DNA from: Bog-532 sp963742875
GTDB lineage: Bacteria; Actinomycetota; Actinomycetes; Streptosporangiales; Streptosporangiaceae
Direction of reading: 5' to 3'
DNA length: 64,000 nucleotides
Assembly (NCBI GenBank): GCA_963742875.1
Contig: CAVUNO010000017.1
Span: 1,426,001 to 1,490,000 of the forward strand
The notes under the pieces are model-generated. The model was not told the origin of the DNA. It saw only the letters and a program-made list of their open reading frames with translations, and did not search any database. The position numbers and the translations under genes were made by a program. This document shows, piece after piece, positions 1-9,452 of this stretch. Every line of letters begins with the position of its first letter. Position 1 is the first letter of the stretch.

Positions 1-2483
1 TCCCATGCAGCCCGGTCCGGGTGACCCGCGGCACGGGAGGCCTCGGCGTCGAAGACCGCCGCGCAGGCCTGCTCGACCCGGCCCGGGCGCGCCAGCCCCG
101 CCGCCGCCAGCTCCAGCGCCCGCCGCAGCTCGGCCGGGTCGCCAGCTTCCGGCGGCAGCCGGGCAGGGCCGGCCTCGGCGCAGGCTCTCATCCCGGTGGC
201 CAGCAGCAGCCACAGGTAACGCGCCTCGGCGTCCGGTCGCTGTGAGGAGGCCGCGCGTACGGCGGCCAGGGCCCCGGCGAGGTCGCCGTCTGCCAGCCGG
301 GCCTCTGTCGCCAGCCAGGCGATCAGCAGCGCCAGCTGCGTAGCGGCCTGTGCGCCGCCCTGTGCTCCGGCGGGGGGCGGGGGCAGCTGCCGCATTATCC
401 CCGCCGCGGTGTCGTGCTCGCCGCGGGCGACGGCGATCCCGCCGCGCAGCAGCAGCAGGGCGGCGCGCCCTTCCGGCGCGGGGTCCAGGCCCAGGGCTTC
501 CTCTATGGTCTCCAGCGCCTCGTCCCAGCGCCCCGCCGATGTCAGCGCTTCGGCCAAATTGGGTCCGATCGGCGTCGCCGCAAAGCGCGCGAGGCCAAGC
601 TGCCGGGCCCGGGCGAGACCCTCCCGGCCGGCCTGGATCGCGCGCTCGTGGTCGCCGCGGCCTTCGAGCACGTGGGTAAATACGGCGCAGGCGCGCATCT
701 CAAGCTGGACGGAGCCGATACGCCTGGCGGTCTCGCGCACCCCCAGCAGCGCCGCGATGACGTCGCGGCCCTCCCGGGCGCCGATCTGGGCGAGCGCCAT
801 CAGCGCTTCAGCCTGGTACTCCTGGTCATCGAGCCGCCGGCCCAGGGCGGTCAGCTCCTCGGCGGCCCGTTTTGCTTCCTCGTCCCGGCCCCGGAGCGAC
901 AAGGCCCGGCTGAGCTGGCCGAGGATCTCGGCGCGCACCCGGTCCGGGCTGCGGGCCAGGCGCAGCGCCGTCTGCAGGTCGTCGACCGGCCCGGGGATCA
1001 GCGCCTGCTGGCGGAGCACGGCGCGTCGCAGCAGCAGTGACGCGCGGCGACCCGGATCACCTGACTCGCCGAGTTCGCCGAGGGCCGTCTCCACCAGCGT
1101 CAGGCCACGCTCCGGCGCGCCGGCCAGGCGGGCGGCGTCAGCGGCAAGCTCGATCATTCCGGCGCGGTCGGTGCCGGTGTGCTCCGCGGCGCTGGGCATC
1201 CGGTCCCACAGCTGCAGGACCTGCTCCAGCATCTGCAGCTGCTCGGCGAAGGCGAAGCGGGCCGCGGCGCCGGCCGCCGCAGCCCAGGCCGCTCGCAGCG
1301 CCCGCTCGTGCTCATGCGCGTTGCGCCAGTGCAGCGCCAGCCGGACCTGGGCCATGCCGTCGCCGCTGAGCGCGGGGTCGGCTTCCAGCGTTTGGGCGAA
1401 CACCCGTTCGGCCTGGACGCGCTCGCCGGGCAGCAGGTCCTCCTGGACGGCCTGCCGGATCAGGTCATGCCGGAAGGCGTAGCCCCCGGGGTCGGCGACC
1501 ATCACGTTGGCGGCGACCGCGGGCCGCAGCGCGGCGGCCAGCGCCGCATCATCGAGCCCGGTCACCGCGGCCAGCAGCACGTGGCCGACGCGGGCGCCGC
1601 CTAAGGTGGCGGCACGCAGCACCTGCTGGGTCTGCTCGGGCAGCTCCTTCACCACGCCCAGCAGCTGATCCCTCAGGGACCACGGCACCCCTAGGGTCAC
1701 GGTGCCGCCGGCGCTGACCAGGGCCTCGGTGAACAGCGGGATCCCGCCGCCGCGCTGGTAAACCGCGTTCGTGACGGCGGGTTCGGGCGGGCGGCCCAAG
1801 ATCCCCTCCAGCTGCGCCTCGACCTGGCCGCGCGACAGCCGGGGCAGCTCCACCCGGGCGACCCCGGCCATCCGGCTCAGCTCGGCCAGCAGCGGCCGCA
1901 GCGGGTGGGTGGCGTGCAGCTCAGCGGAGCGGAAGGTGACCACCAGCAGCACGCCGGCGTGCCGCAGGTTGCGGACCAGAAAGCTCAGCAGATCGCGGGC
2001 ACAGCGTTCGGCCCAGTGCACATCCTCCACCACCAGCACCAGCGGCCGCGGTTCAGCCAGCGCCTCCAGCAGGGCCAGCACCAGCTCGAACAGCCGGGCG
2101 CGGGCCATATCCGGGTCAGCCCCGGCCGGCGGAGCGCCGAATTCCGGCAGCAGCGCGGCCAGCTCGCCGGTGTCCCGGCCACCCAGCAGCGCGGCCACCC
2201 CGGCGGCGCCCCGGTCCCGGACCAGCTGCCGCAGCGCCGCGGTGAACGGCGCGTACGGCAAGCCCGCCGCGCTCAGCTCCACACACCCCCCGGCCAGCAC
2301 CAGCGCCCGGCCCGCTACCTGCGCGGCGAACTCGCTGACCAGCCTCGACTTGCCGCCGCCGGCCTCCGCGCCGACCAGCACCGTGCCTGCCAGCCCGCCG
2401 GCCGCATCGTCGAACGCGCTGGCCAGCACAGCCAGCTCGGCCCCGCGCCCGGCGAAGACCGGGCTTACCGCACGGCTGGTCAT
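1..2483 (-). CDS. MalT/LuxR-family AAA ATPase transcriptional regulator, C-terminus beyond window
   Basis: The minus frame is open from the ATG at 2483 to the window edge (827 codons), so the end is not seen. Residues about 1-300 are an AAA-type ATPase. The Walker A is GAEAGGGKSR near residue 40 and the Walker B is LVLVVEDVHWAE near residue 150. A long alpha-helical, TPR-like region follows (e.g. ALMALAQIGAREGRD). This is the architecture of large LAL/MalT-like regulators, which normally end in a LuxR-type HTH; here that HTH would lie to the left of the window. The gene is divergent from the exporter at 2782, with a palindrome between them, so it may control that exporter. The family call is secure; the missing HTH is inferred. 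Confidence 0.85.
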   Translation of the reverse strand, partial: MTSRAVSPVFAGRGAELAVLASAFDDAAGGLAGTVLVGAEAGGGKSRLVSEFAAQVAGRALVLAGGCVELSAAGLPYAPFTAALRQLVRDRGAAGVAALLGGRDTGELAALLPEFGAPPAGADPDMARARLFELVLALLEALAEPRPLVLVVEDVHWAERCARDLLSFLVRNLRHAGVLLVVTFRSAELHATHPLRPLLAELSRMAGVARVELPRLSRGQVEAQLEGILGRPPEPAVTNAVYQRGGGIPLFTEALVSAGGTVTLGVPWSLRDQLLGVVKELPEQTQQVLRAATLGGARVGHVLLAAVTGLDDAALAAALRPAVAANVMVADPGGYAFRHDLIRQAVQEDLLPGERVQAERVFAQTLEADPALSGDGMAQVRLALHWRNAHEHERALRAAWAAAAGAAARFAFAEQLQMLEQVLQLWDRMPSAAEHTGTDRAGMIELAADAARLAGAPERGLTLVETALGELGESGDPGRRASLLLRRAVLRQQALIPGPVDDLQTALRLARSPDRVRAEILGQLSRALSLRGRDEEAKRAAEELTALGRRLDDQEYQAEALMALAQIGAREGRDVIAALLGVRETARRIGSVQLEMRACAVFTHVLEGRGDHERAIQAGREGLARARQLGLARFAATPIGPNLAEALTSAGRWDEALETIEEALGLDPAPEGRAALLLLRGGIAVARGEHDTAAGIMRQLPPPPAGAQGGAQAATQLALLIAWLATEARLADGDLAGALAAVRAASSQRPDAEARYLWLLLATGMRACAEAGPARLPPEAGDPAELRRALELAAAGLARPGRVEQACAAVFDAEASRAAGHPDRAAW

Positions 2484-2590
2484 ATCCCCAGGATGCCAGC
2501 AACCCGGCAGCCATCGGTAGCCACGATGGCCTGCGCCACCGCCGCCTGTCCCACCTGGGGCTGCCGGGATAGACGGCGTCCTCCTAAGCC

Positions 2591-2611
2591 CGGCTAAGCA
2601 CTGCTTAGCCG
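2591..2611. promoter_or_regulatory. 21-bp perfect palindrome between divergent regulator and exporter
   Basis: CGGCTAAGCA and TGCTTAGCCG are perfect 10-bp inverted arms around a single C. Related half-sites lie nearby (CTAAGCC at about 2584 and GGCTTAGC at about 2669). It lies in the 298-bp gap between the divergent genes, which is the usual place for a regulator-binding operator controlling the exporter. The protein that binds it is not known. Confidence 0.5.
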
Positions 2612-2781
2612 TCACGACGGGTGCCCGCAGCCACAGATACGGCATCCGTCCGACGCGCCGGGAACCGGCTTAGCGCGAGCCTTGGTGCAGGCACAGCTGA
2701 ACAGACCGGCCTGCCAGGCACGCAGTGCCGTGAACCAGGCCATGCCGCAAGCCGGCGCGGCCAGCAACTGGAAGGAATGTG

Positions 2782-4326
2782 ATGAACAGCACCGTTCAAG
2801 CCGCGGCTGCCCCGGCGGCCCAGCCCGCCGGTGGCCCGGCCGGACGCGGCGGGGCCCGGCACCGGGGCCTGGCGCTGGCGCTGATCCTGGCGGCCCAGCT
2901 GCTGGTGGTCATCGATGTGTCGATCGTGACGCTGGCCCTGCCGGTGATCCAGCGGGGGCTGGGCTTTTCCCCGGCCGGGCTGCAGTGGGTGATCAGCGGC
3001 TACGCGCTGGCGTTCGGCGGGTTCCTGCTGCTCGGCGGGCGGCTGGCCGACCTGCTGGGCCGCCGGGCGATCCTGATCACCGGGACGGGCCTGTTCACCG
3101 CTGGCTCGCTGGCCTGCGGGCTGGCCGGCTCGGCCGGTTTGCTGGTCGCGGCCCGCGCGGCCGAGGGCCTGGGCGCGGCGATGATGGCCCCCGCGGCGCT
3201 GTCGCTGATCCTGGCCATCTTCCCCGAAGGCCCGCAGCGGAACAAGGCGCTGGGCGCGATCGGCGCGGTCAGCGGGGCCGGCGGCGCGATCGGGGTGCTG
3301 GCCGGCGGGATGCTGACCACCTGGCTGTCCTGGCGGTGGATCTTCTTCGTCAGCGTCCCGGTCGGGGCGCTGATCGTGGCGGGCGCCCGGCCGCTGCTGC
3401 CGGAAAGCCGGGCCGGCCTGGGCCACCGCCGGTTCGACGTGGCCGGCGCGGTCACCGTCACCGCCGGGCTGTCGCTGCTGGTGTACGCGGTGGTCACCGC
3501 GGCCGGCCACGGCTGGGGATCGGCCACCACCGTCGGGCTGCTGGCCGGGGCCGCCGCGCTGATCGCCGTGTTCGCGGTGATCGAGGCCCGGTCGGCGGCG
3601 CCGCTGCTGCCGCGGTCGTTTTTCCGCAACCGCACCGTCACCGCCGCCAACGTGGCCGGGCTGCTGCTCGGCGGGGCGGTGTTCCCGATGTTCGTTTTCT
3701 TGTCGCTGTACATGCAGCAGGTGCGGGGCTACTCGCCGATCCGGGCCGGGCTGGCGTTCCTGGTCATCGCGGCCGGGATCATCGCCTCCTCCGGGCTGGC
3801 CCAGCACCTGGTCACCCGGGCCGGCGCCAAACTCGTACTCACGACCGGGCTGGCCGGGTTCGCCGCCGCCCAGGTGCTGTTCCTGCGGCTGCCCGCCGCC
3901 GGGAGCTACACCGCGCACTTGCTGCCCGGGTTCCTGCTCGTGGCCGCCGCGCTCGGGCTGGCCCTCGTCGGCGACCTCATCGCCGCCACCACGGGAGTGC
4001 GCCCGGCCGACGCGGGCCTGGCCTCGGGCCTGATCAACACCAGCCGGCAGATCGGCGGCGCCGTCGGCCTGGCGGTGACCACCGCCATCGCCGCCGCCCG
4101 CACCGCCAGCCTGCTGTACTCCGGCCACCCGGCCACCGCCGCGCTGACCGGCGGATTCCACGACGCGTTCGCCATCACCGGCGCCCTCGCCCTGGCCGCC
4201 GCGCTGGTGGCGGCCGCCCTTGTCGGCCGCACCCGGCAGGCCGCCCCGGCGGCCGGACCGCCCGCCTCCCCGGCCCCAGCCGAGGCAGCCCGGGCCATGG
4301 GCCCAGGTGACCGTGATGACCGTTAG
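2782..4326 (+). CDS. MFS drug/H+ antiporter, DHA2 (EmrB/QacA-like), 14 TM
   Basis: This is a membrane exporter of about 514 residues with fourteen hydrophobic segments. It opens with a helix around LALILAAQLLVVIDVSIV, where the D in VIDVSIV is typical of the DHA2 family. The loop GGRLADLLGRR near residue 85 is the conserved MFS A-motif, and GAIGAVSGAGGAIGVLAGG matches the antiporter motif C of helix 5. The start is the ATG at 2782, preceded by GAAGGA with 5-nt spacing; a GTG three bases upstream is too close to that site. The length is usual for the family. The substrate cannot be read from the sequence. The divergent regulator and palindrome suggest drug- or metabolite-responsive control. 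Confidence 0.9.
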   Translation: MNSTVQAAAAPAAQPAGGPAGRGGARHRGLALALILAAQLLVVIDVSIVTLALPVIQRGLGFSPAGLQWVISGYALAFGGFLLLGGRLADLLGRRAILITGTGLFTAGSLACGLAGSAGLLVAARAAEGLGAAMMAPAALSLILAIFPEGPQRNKALGAIGAVSGAGGAIGVLAGGMLTTWLSWRWIFFVSVPVGALIVAGARPLLPESRAGLGHRRFDVAGAVTVTAGLSLLVYAVVTAAGHGWGSATTVGLLAGAAALIAVFAVIEARSAAPLLPRSFFRNRTVTAANVAGLLLGGAVFPMFVFLSLYMQQVRGYSPIRAGLAFLVIAAGIIASSGLAQHLVTRAGAKLVLTTGLAGFAAAQVLFLRLPAAGSYTAHLLPGFLLVAAALGLALVGDLIAATTGVRPADAGLASGLINTSRQIGGAVGLAVTTAIAAARTASLLYSGHPATAALTGGFHDAFAITGALALAAALVAAALVGRTRQAAPAAGPPASPAPAEAARAMGPGDRDDR

Positions 4327-4432
4327 CCAGCACGCCCACGGCCGGTTCCCGGGCATGTGGCCTTCCGTCCGCCGCGCCTTCGCGGCGCTGGGACCCCACC
4401 CGCGCCGAGCAGATACAGATGCAGGAGGCCTG

Positions 4433-5017
4433 ATGGCAGGCAAACGGAGGCAGATAATGGGCAGACACGAACGGCCGCAAGGGGCGCGGCCGCACCGTGA
4501 CCCGCAGCTCAGGCCCCGGTCCGGCTCGGCGCCGCTCATCCTGGCCGGCGCCATCGTGATCAGCTACGCCGTCGTCCGCGCCAGCGGGGCCACCACGCTC
4601 ATGTTCGCGCCGCCCGCGCGGCCACCTGCGGCGATGCCAGGTACCCACCCGCCGCGCGACGGGGCCTCATCGCCCGCCCGCCGCCAGGCAACGCCGGGCA
4701 GCGAGGCGGGACAGGCCGATACTGGCCGCGCGTTCGTCTCTGTGGCGTGTCAGTTCACCAGCGGTACCGCCTGCGACGTCGATTGCCGGGCAGGCACCGG
4801 GCGCCCGGGACGGCGCCGGCGTTACCTGCTCCTGGCTCAATCACATCGGGTGCGCCCTCGTGAGCCACATTCCGGACCTGCACGGCTTCAGCTCCTGGCA
4901 GTGCCAGGGCTGAGGATTCCTGATCACGGCCTGAATGGCCCCGCGGTTTACCGCGGATCAGAAAAATCGCCCGGCTGCGATAAGCAGCAGCCTGGTTTCC
5001 CGCTAAAGAAAGGATAA
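4433..5017 (+). CDS. Possible small membrane-anchored protein, possibly frameshifted
   Basis: An ATG at 4433 follows AGGAGG with good spacing. The product has one hydrophobic segment (PLILAGAIVISYAVV, near residue 35) and then a proline/alanine-rich stretch. From about 4820 another frame (GVTCSWLNHIGCALVSH) is also open and ends at a TGA near 4914. The natural C-terminus may therefore lie in that frame, with a frameshift between. No family is recognised. The 3' end of the annotated frame runs into the ribosome-binding region of the cutinase, which also argues that it is not the native end. Confidence 0.35.
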   Translation: MAGKRRQIMGRHERPQGARPHRDPQLRPRSGSAPLILAGAIVISYAVVRASGATTLMFAPPARPPAAMPGTHPPRDGASSPARRQATPGSEAGQADTGRAFVSVACQFTSGTACDVDCRAGTGRPGRRRRYLLLAQSHRVRPREPHSGPARLQLLAVPGLRIPDHGLNGPAVYRGSEKSPGCDKQQPGFPLKKG

Positions 5018-5020
5018 GTC

Positions 5021-5965
5021 ATGCCCAAATTCCCGCCTGGCCAGCCACGGTACCGCCGCGACTGGCGCGTGATGACCACGGCGGTCGCCGCCGTCGCCCT
5101 TGTCGCCGGCGCGACAGCGATTACGCCGCACCTGACAGCGCACGGCACCACCGAGCGCACCCGGCAGGCAGCGGCTACCTCCTATGACGGCAGCGTGTCC
5201 AGTAACGGTGCGGGCGCGACCGTGTACGACTACCCCGGCAGCGGGACCCTGGATACCAGCCTCATCACCCTCAGCACCCTGACCGAAGGCACCCAGGTCA
5301 GCGGCGCCTGCCCGGACCTCGACGTGGTGTTCGCGCGCGGCACCGGCGAACACCAAGACGACCACCACGGCCTGGCCAGCGTCGGCCGGCCGTTCGTCGA
5401 TGCGCTGACAAAACACCTGCCGGGCAAGACAGTGCAGGCCTACGGCGTCTAGTTCCAGGCCGACTATGCCCAGGTCAGCACCATCGCCGGCGCGAACGAC
5501 ATGGAAAACCATGTCAAGACGGTGGCGGCCCACTGCCCCAGCACCAAGTTCGTGCTCGGCGGCTACTCCCAGGGAGCGACGGTCGTTGACCTCACGCTCG
5601 GCCTCGGCCCCGTCCTCGCGCCCGTCTACGCGACCGCGGGCCTCATCCTGTCCCCGGTCCTCGGCCTTGCCGCTGGTCCCATCGCCGGCACCCTGATCGC
5701 CACCCAGCCTGGTCTGCCGCACTCGCTCGCCGGGCGGATCGCCGCCATCGTGACCTGGGGCAACCCGATTCACTGGGCCAACCAGTCCATCGCCACGGCA
5801 AGCCCGGTCTACGGGCCAAAGTCCGACGACTTCTGCACCCCCCAGGATCCGGTCTGCGCCAACGGGACCGACTTCACCCTGACAACGCACAGGGCGTACG
5901 CCACCAACGGCAATGCCCAGCAGGGAGCACAGTTCGCCGCGCACCAGGTGAACCCGGCCAGGTAG
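5021..5965 (+). pseudogene. Secreted cutinase interrupted by one in-frame TAG (codon 144)
   Basis: One continuous frame encodes a cutinase/acetylxylan-esterase fold protein of about 314 residues. It has an N-terminal hydrophobic export segment (TTAVAAVALVAGATAI), the oxyanion-region motif FARGTGE, the nucleophile motif GGYSQGA (Ser 183), Asp 276 in QDPVC and His 290 in TTHRAY. The only defect is a TAG at 5450-5452 in AYGV*FQADY, where relatives carry a sense codon. AAAGGA lies 7 nt before the ATG. The intact triad and frame downstream point to a recent nonsense mutation, or less likely stop readthrough or a sequencing error. The product would be an extracellular serine esterase acting on cutin-like or lipid esters. 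Confidence 0.85.
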
Positions 5966-6030
5966 CGCCCGTCGTTACCGGCCCCGGGGATCAATGGGAC
6001 CGTGGTTGGCGCTGAGATTGATCTTGCTGG

Positions 6031-6606
6031 CTACTCGTCCTCTGAGCGCTGGAGGACCTGCGCCTGGACCCGTTCGCGAAGGTCGGCTTCCTCGGGCGTC
6101 AGCGGGTCGTCGGGGCGGCGGATACGGACGGGCCTGGGCCGGATCGGCAGGCCGTCGTCCGCGGCGGCCTGCTCGGCTTCTGCGAGCGCCCGGTAGAGGG
6201 AGGCGACGGACGGGGACTTGCGCAGATCGCCGGCGCGCTGCACCGGCAGGCACACCCCAGCTTCATTGTCGGCGATGCGGGCTTGGACCTCGGTCTTACT
6301 GAGCGCGTAGAGCTGGCGGCGGTGCTCGGCGTCGGCGTGGAGTTGCCCGGGGTCGCCACGGTGGAGCGCCTCGGGGGAGTCCGGGCCAGGGACCCGGACC
6401 TGCGGGTACGCGGCGCGGTAGCGGTCAAGGTGGTCCTCGTAGTGGGCGCGCCCGGCGGCGGTTAGCCGGACGCACGACTCGCCGTCGACCTTGAGTTCCT
6501 GTACGTACGGGACCTTGCGGTTGCGGAGCCGGACGATCGTGTTCCGCGCCGGTGCCCTCTCCCACCACGGAACCGCGCGCACCAGCTTGCCGTCGAAGTC
6601 CAGCAC
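6031..6606 (-). pseudogene. Conserved hypothetical protein, apparently 5'-truncated
   Basis: A coherent minus frame ends at 6031 (TGA) and reads upstream past the GTG at 6606 to about 6800 without a stop. The extension (e.g. LALLADKVADTEIRAARRKR) looks like real protein, yet I see no ATG, GTG or TTG there. The divergent TTG-start oxidoreductase begins at 6819. The middle part (VQELKVDGESCVRLTAAGRA) resembles a winged-helix core, followed by a charged helical tail. The gene may have lost its 5' end when the neighbouring gene arrived, or it may use a non-standard start. Function unknown. Confidence 0.45.
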
Positions 6607-6818
6607 CAGCCCGCCGTCCCCGGCCGCATGCAGGCGCGCGATCGCGGCCCATGCCCATTCGCTGAGCAGGCCACGCGGGGCCTCGCGCTTGCGGCGGGCG
6701 GCGCGGATCTCGGTGTCGGCAACCTTGTCGGCGAGCAGGGCGAGGACCGCCCGGGTAAGAACCAGGAGATGATGGGCACCACTCTGGCGCGCCTCGCTGC
6801 CCAGCTGGAAGGCTGACC

Positions 6819-8507
6819 TTGAGTGTGGAGCGAGCGAACGCCGAGACAGCGGCCGTGGCGACGCCGGAAATCCCGGGCGGATATCCGGACCTCACCGCGT
6901 CGCAGCTAGACCTCATCCGCGAGCGTTCCACGGAGACGGTCGTCGACCCGGGCGCGTCCCTGGGCAACGCCGGGGATGTCGACTATGACTTCATACTGGT
7001 CGAGGCCGGCGATGTGGAAGTCGTGAGATTCGCGGCCTTCGGGCTACCGGAGCAGGTCATAGCGATCTTCGGCCCAGGCTCGTTCCTGGGCGAGCTGGAC
7101 ATGCTGACCGGGCAGGCTGCCATGTTTTCGGCGCGTATGCCCGTCGGCGGCGTGATCCAACGGATGCCACGTCCGGTCTTCCGGCAGCTTATGTCCGACG
7201 CCCCGGAGCTGTCCGACGTCATTCTCAGGGCGTTCATGGCACGGCGCCAGTTCCTACGCACGAGCGAAGCGGCGCGCAGTTTCCAGATCGTCGGCGGCGC
7301 GCAGTCGGCCGAGACGCTGGAGCTCCGCAACTGGGCCACGCGTCTAAACGTGGTGCATAGCTGGCTCGACGTCGAAACCGACGATGGGCACCGGATCCTG
7401 GAGTCTCTCGGGCTCGACGTCACAGACCTCCCGGTCGTGATCACCCCGACCGCGATCCTCCGCAATGCGACCCCGAGCGTACTGGCGGACCAGCTCGGGC
7501 TCGCGTACCGCTCTGTACCAGGGAAGGTCTACGACATTGTTGTCGTCGGTGGTGGACCCGCCGGACTGGCGACTGCCGTCTACGGCGCTTCTGAAGGCCT
7601 GGACACGCTGGTGCTGGAAGGGGTCGCCGTAGGCGGGCAGGCCGGCGCGAGCGCACGTATCGAGAACTACCTCGGCTTCCCGTCCGGTCTCGCCGGCGCG
7701 GAGCTGACTGCCAAAGCGCTGGTGCAGGCCCAAAAGTTCGGGGCCGAGATAAAGAGCCCGTGCGAGGTGACGTCACTGCGGACGGCGGACGACCTTGTGG
7801 TGACCCTGTCGGACGGGAGCGAGGTCTCGGCCCGCTCGATCGTGATCGCGAGCGGCGCCCACTACCGGAAACTGAGCCTCGAGCGGTGGGCGGACTTCGA
7901 GGGCAACGGCATCTACTACGCGGCAACCGAGCTTGAAGCCCGTGCGGGCGGGATTCACGGCCCTCAGGTGGCCGTGATCGGCGGGGCCAACTCCGCCGGG
8001 CAGGCGGCCCTGTTTCTCGCGAGTCGCGGGTCGCGGGTCCGGCTCGTCGTGCGCGCCGACGATCTGGGAATCGGGATGTCGAGCTACCTCGCGACCCGCA
8101 TCCTCGTCGACAGTCGTATCGAGTTGCACCTAGGCACCGAAGTCGTCGGAGTCGACGGTGGTGACCATCTGGACTCGATCGTGCTCGCGAACAAGATCAC
8201 AGGGACTCGGGAGAGCGTGCCCTGCGCGGGACTCTTCTGCTTCATAGGCGCCGTGCCCGCGACGTCTTGGCTCGAGGGCGTCCTACTTGACCGAAGCGGC
8301 TTCATCCTCACCGACACCGATCTACCGGAGACGCAACCGCGCGACTCGTTCGGGCTACTCGGCCGTCAGCCCCTGGCGTTCGAGACCAGCATCCCAGGAC
8401 TCTTCGCCGCCGGCGATGTGCGCCACGGCTCGATGAAGCGGATCGCAGCTGCCGTGGGTGAAGGTTCGAGCGCGATCCGCTCGGTCCATCAGGCGATCGG
8501 CAAGTAG
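6819..8507 (+). CDS. cNMP-binding domain / thioredoxin-reductase-like FAD oxidoreductase fusion
   Basis: The 562-residue product has three parts. Residues about 20-150 form a CRP-type cyclic-nucleotide-binding barrel (FGPGSFLGELDMLTGQ). Residues about 165-225 are a thioredoxin-like spacer (VVHSWLDVETDDG). Residues about 240-560 are a thioredoxin-reductase-type flavoprotein with the FAD motif GGGPAGLA and a second nucleotide site (VIGGANSAGQAALF). The expected CxxC of thioredoxin reductases is absent: the region reads GIYYAATELEARAG. It therefore probably does not reduce thioredoxin in the classical way. The TTG start at 6819 has GGAAGG 6 nt upstream; a GTG at 6825 is an alternative. No C-terminal DNA-binding HTH is visible. 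Confidence 0.85.
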   Translation: MSVERANAETAAVATPEIPGGYPDLTASQLDLIRERSTETVVDPGASLGNAGDVDYDFILVEAGDVEVVRFAAFGLPEQVIAIFGPGSFLGELDMLTGQAAMFSARMPVGGVIQRMPRPVFRQLMSDAPELSDVILRAFMARRQFLRTSEAARSFQIVGGAQSAETLELRNWATRLNVVHSWLDVETDDGHRILESLGLDVTDLPVVITPTAILRNATPSVLADQLGLAYRSVPGKVYDIVVVGGGPAGLATAVYGASEGLDTLVLEGVAVGGQAGASARIENYLGFPSGLAGAELTAKALVQAQKFGAEIKSPCEVTSLRTADDLVVTLSDGSEVSARSIVIASGAHYRKLSLERWADFEGNGIYYAATELEARAGGIHGPQVAVIGGANSAGQAALFLASRGSRVRLVVRADDLGIGMSSYLATRILVDSRIELHLGTEVVGVDGGDHLDSIVLANKITGTRESVPCAGLFCFIGAVPATSWLEGVLLDRSGFILTDTDLPETQPRDSFGLLGRQPLAFETSIPGLFAAGDVRHGSMKRIAAAVGEGSSAIRSVHQAIGK

Positions 8508-8573
8508 CGACAGATAGCAACCTCCTCATACGGCCTGCGCCTGCGACCCGGCCCTGCCGCCCGCCGACCTTGA

Positions 8574-8684
8574 CCGGCAATCGCGTATCTGCGCCTGGCC
8601 GCCGACGAGCTCGCCGTGCTGGCGCGCGATTACCGGTACGCGGCCGATGAGACTGCACGGCTGAGCCGCACAGCCAGAACGTAA
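8574..8684 (+). pseudogene. C-terminal fragment of an unidentified gene
   Basis: A short stretch of clearly protein-like frame (AYLRLAADELAVLARDYRYA and a few more residues) ends with TAA at 8682. It is preceded directly by an in-frame TGA, so only a tail remains. No family assigned. It shows that the sequence between the oxidoreductase and the terminase remnant is decayed coding DNA. Confidence 0.3.
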
Positions 8685-8747
8685 AAAATAGCCGGGTGGC
8701 GGCCGTCTCTTCCCGCGAGGATCACGGCTAGGGAGGCAACCGGCGGG

Positions 8748-8905
8748 TTAGGCCACGCCCATCCGGTGTTTGATCGCCCCAACTTTGGTGCCGTACATGT
8801 AGAACAAGGTCACGAAGACCGTCATCTGTTCCGCGGGGCCGAGGGGTCCAGGTCTGCGGCTATGTCGTCTTCGGTCAGGTCGGCGATGCTGATGGCTCGC
8901 TCCCG
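8748..8905 (-). pseudogene. Tail of an unknown gene plus a coupled 25-aa ORF
   Basis: On the minus strand a coding-like tail (AISIADLTEDDIAADLDPSA) ends at a TGA that overlaps an ATG. This opens a 25-codon frame (MTVFVTLFYMYGTKVGA and a few more residues) ending at 8748. The ATGA overlap suggests a cut-off operon. Upstream the frame stops making sense where the terminase remnant begins on the other strand. No function is recognised. Confidence 0.3.
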
Positions 8906-8909
8906 CAAG

Positions 8910-9452
8910 ATCATTGAGGAGAAAGCCAACGGCAGCGCTGTGCTGTCGTCGCTGAGTTCGAAGGTCCCGGGGATTGTGCCGGTGAACCCGAAGGAATCGA
9001 AGTATGCGCGGGCGAGTGCGGTGAGCCCGTTCATTGAGGCGGGGAACGTTCGGTTGCCTGCCCGGGAGGTGGCCCTGTTCGATGTTGAGGCTGCCCTCGA
9101 GGAATTCAGTGCCTTCTCCTCGTCGGGCGCGCATGATGACCAGGTCGACGCGACGAGTCAGGCGCTGGCGGCGTTGCTGCTGGACGCGCCGAACGGGGCG
9201 GCGGCGTGGCTCGCGTGGGCGAAGCGGAAGGCTGAGGCGGGTATCGCGGAACGTGAGGCGCGGGAGCTGGCGGAGCGGGAGGCGGTGGTGCTGGGTCCGC
9301 GGGCCGCCGCGGTGGCGGCTGGTGGCCGGGAGGGCGCCGCGCTTGAGGGTGTGGTCGTTGATGCGGTCACCGCGCGGAAACAGGCCAGGGATCAGATGTG
9401 GCGGGAGCATCATGGCGCGGTACTTGGCCCTCCACTCGGGAAGCTGCGATGA
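8910..9452 (+). pseudogene. Phage terminase large subunit, C-terminal (nuclease) remnant
   Basis: The frame carries the conserved nuclease-domain block of phage TerL proteins: EEKANGSAV, then KVPGIVPVNPKESKYARA, SPFIEAGNVRLP and, typical of this domain, AHDDQVDATSQALA, whose Asp residues bind metal. The first two thirds of the protein (the packaging ATPase) are missing. The reading frame runs out into the left inverted repeat of a Tn3 element at 9426, which supplies the stop. This is the relic of a prophage: its 5' side was lost earlier and its 3' side is replaced by the transposon end. Confidence 0.8.

Noticed and set aside
2605..4554. 649-codon minus-strand frame
   Set aside because: Antisense of the MFS gene; Gly/Gln/Arg-rich composition typical of high-GC shadow frames and no domain.
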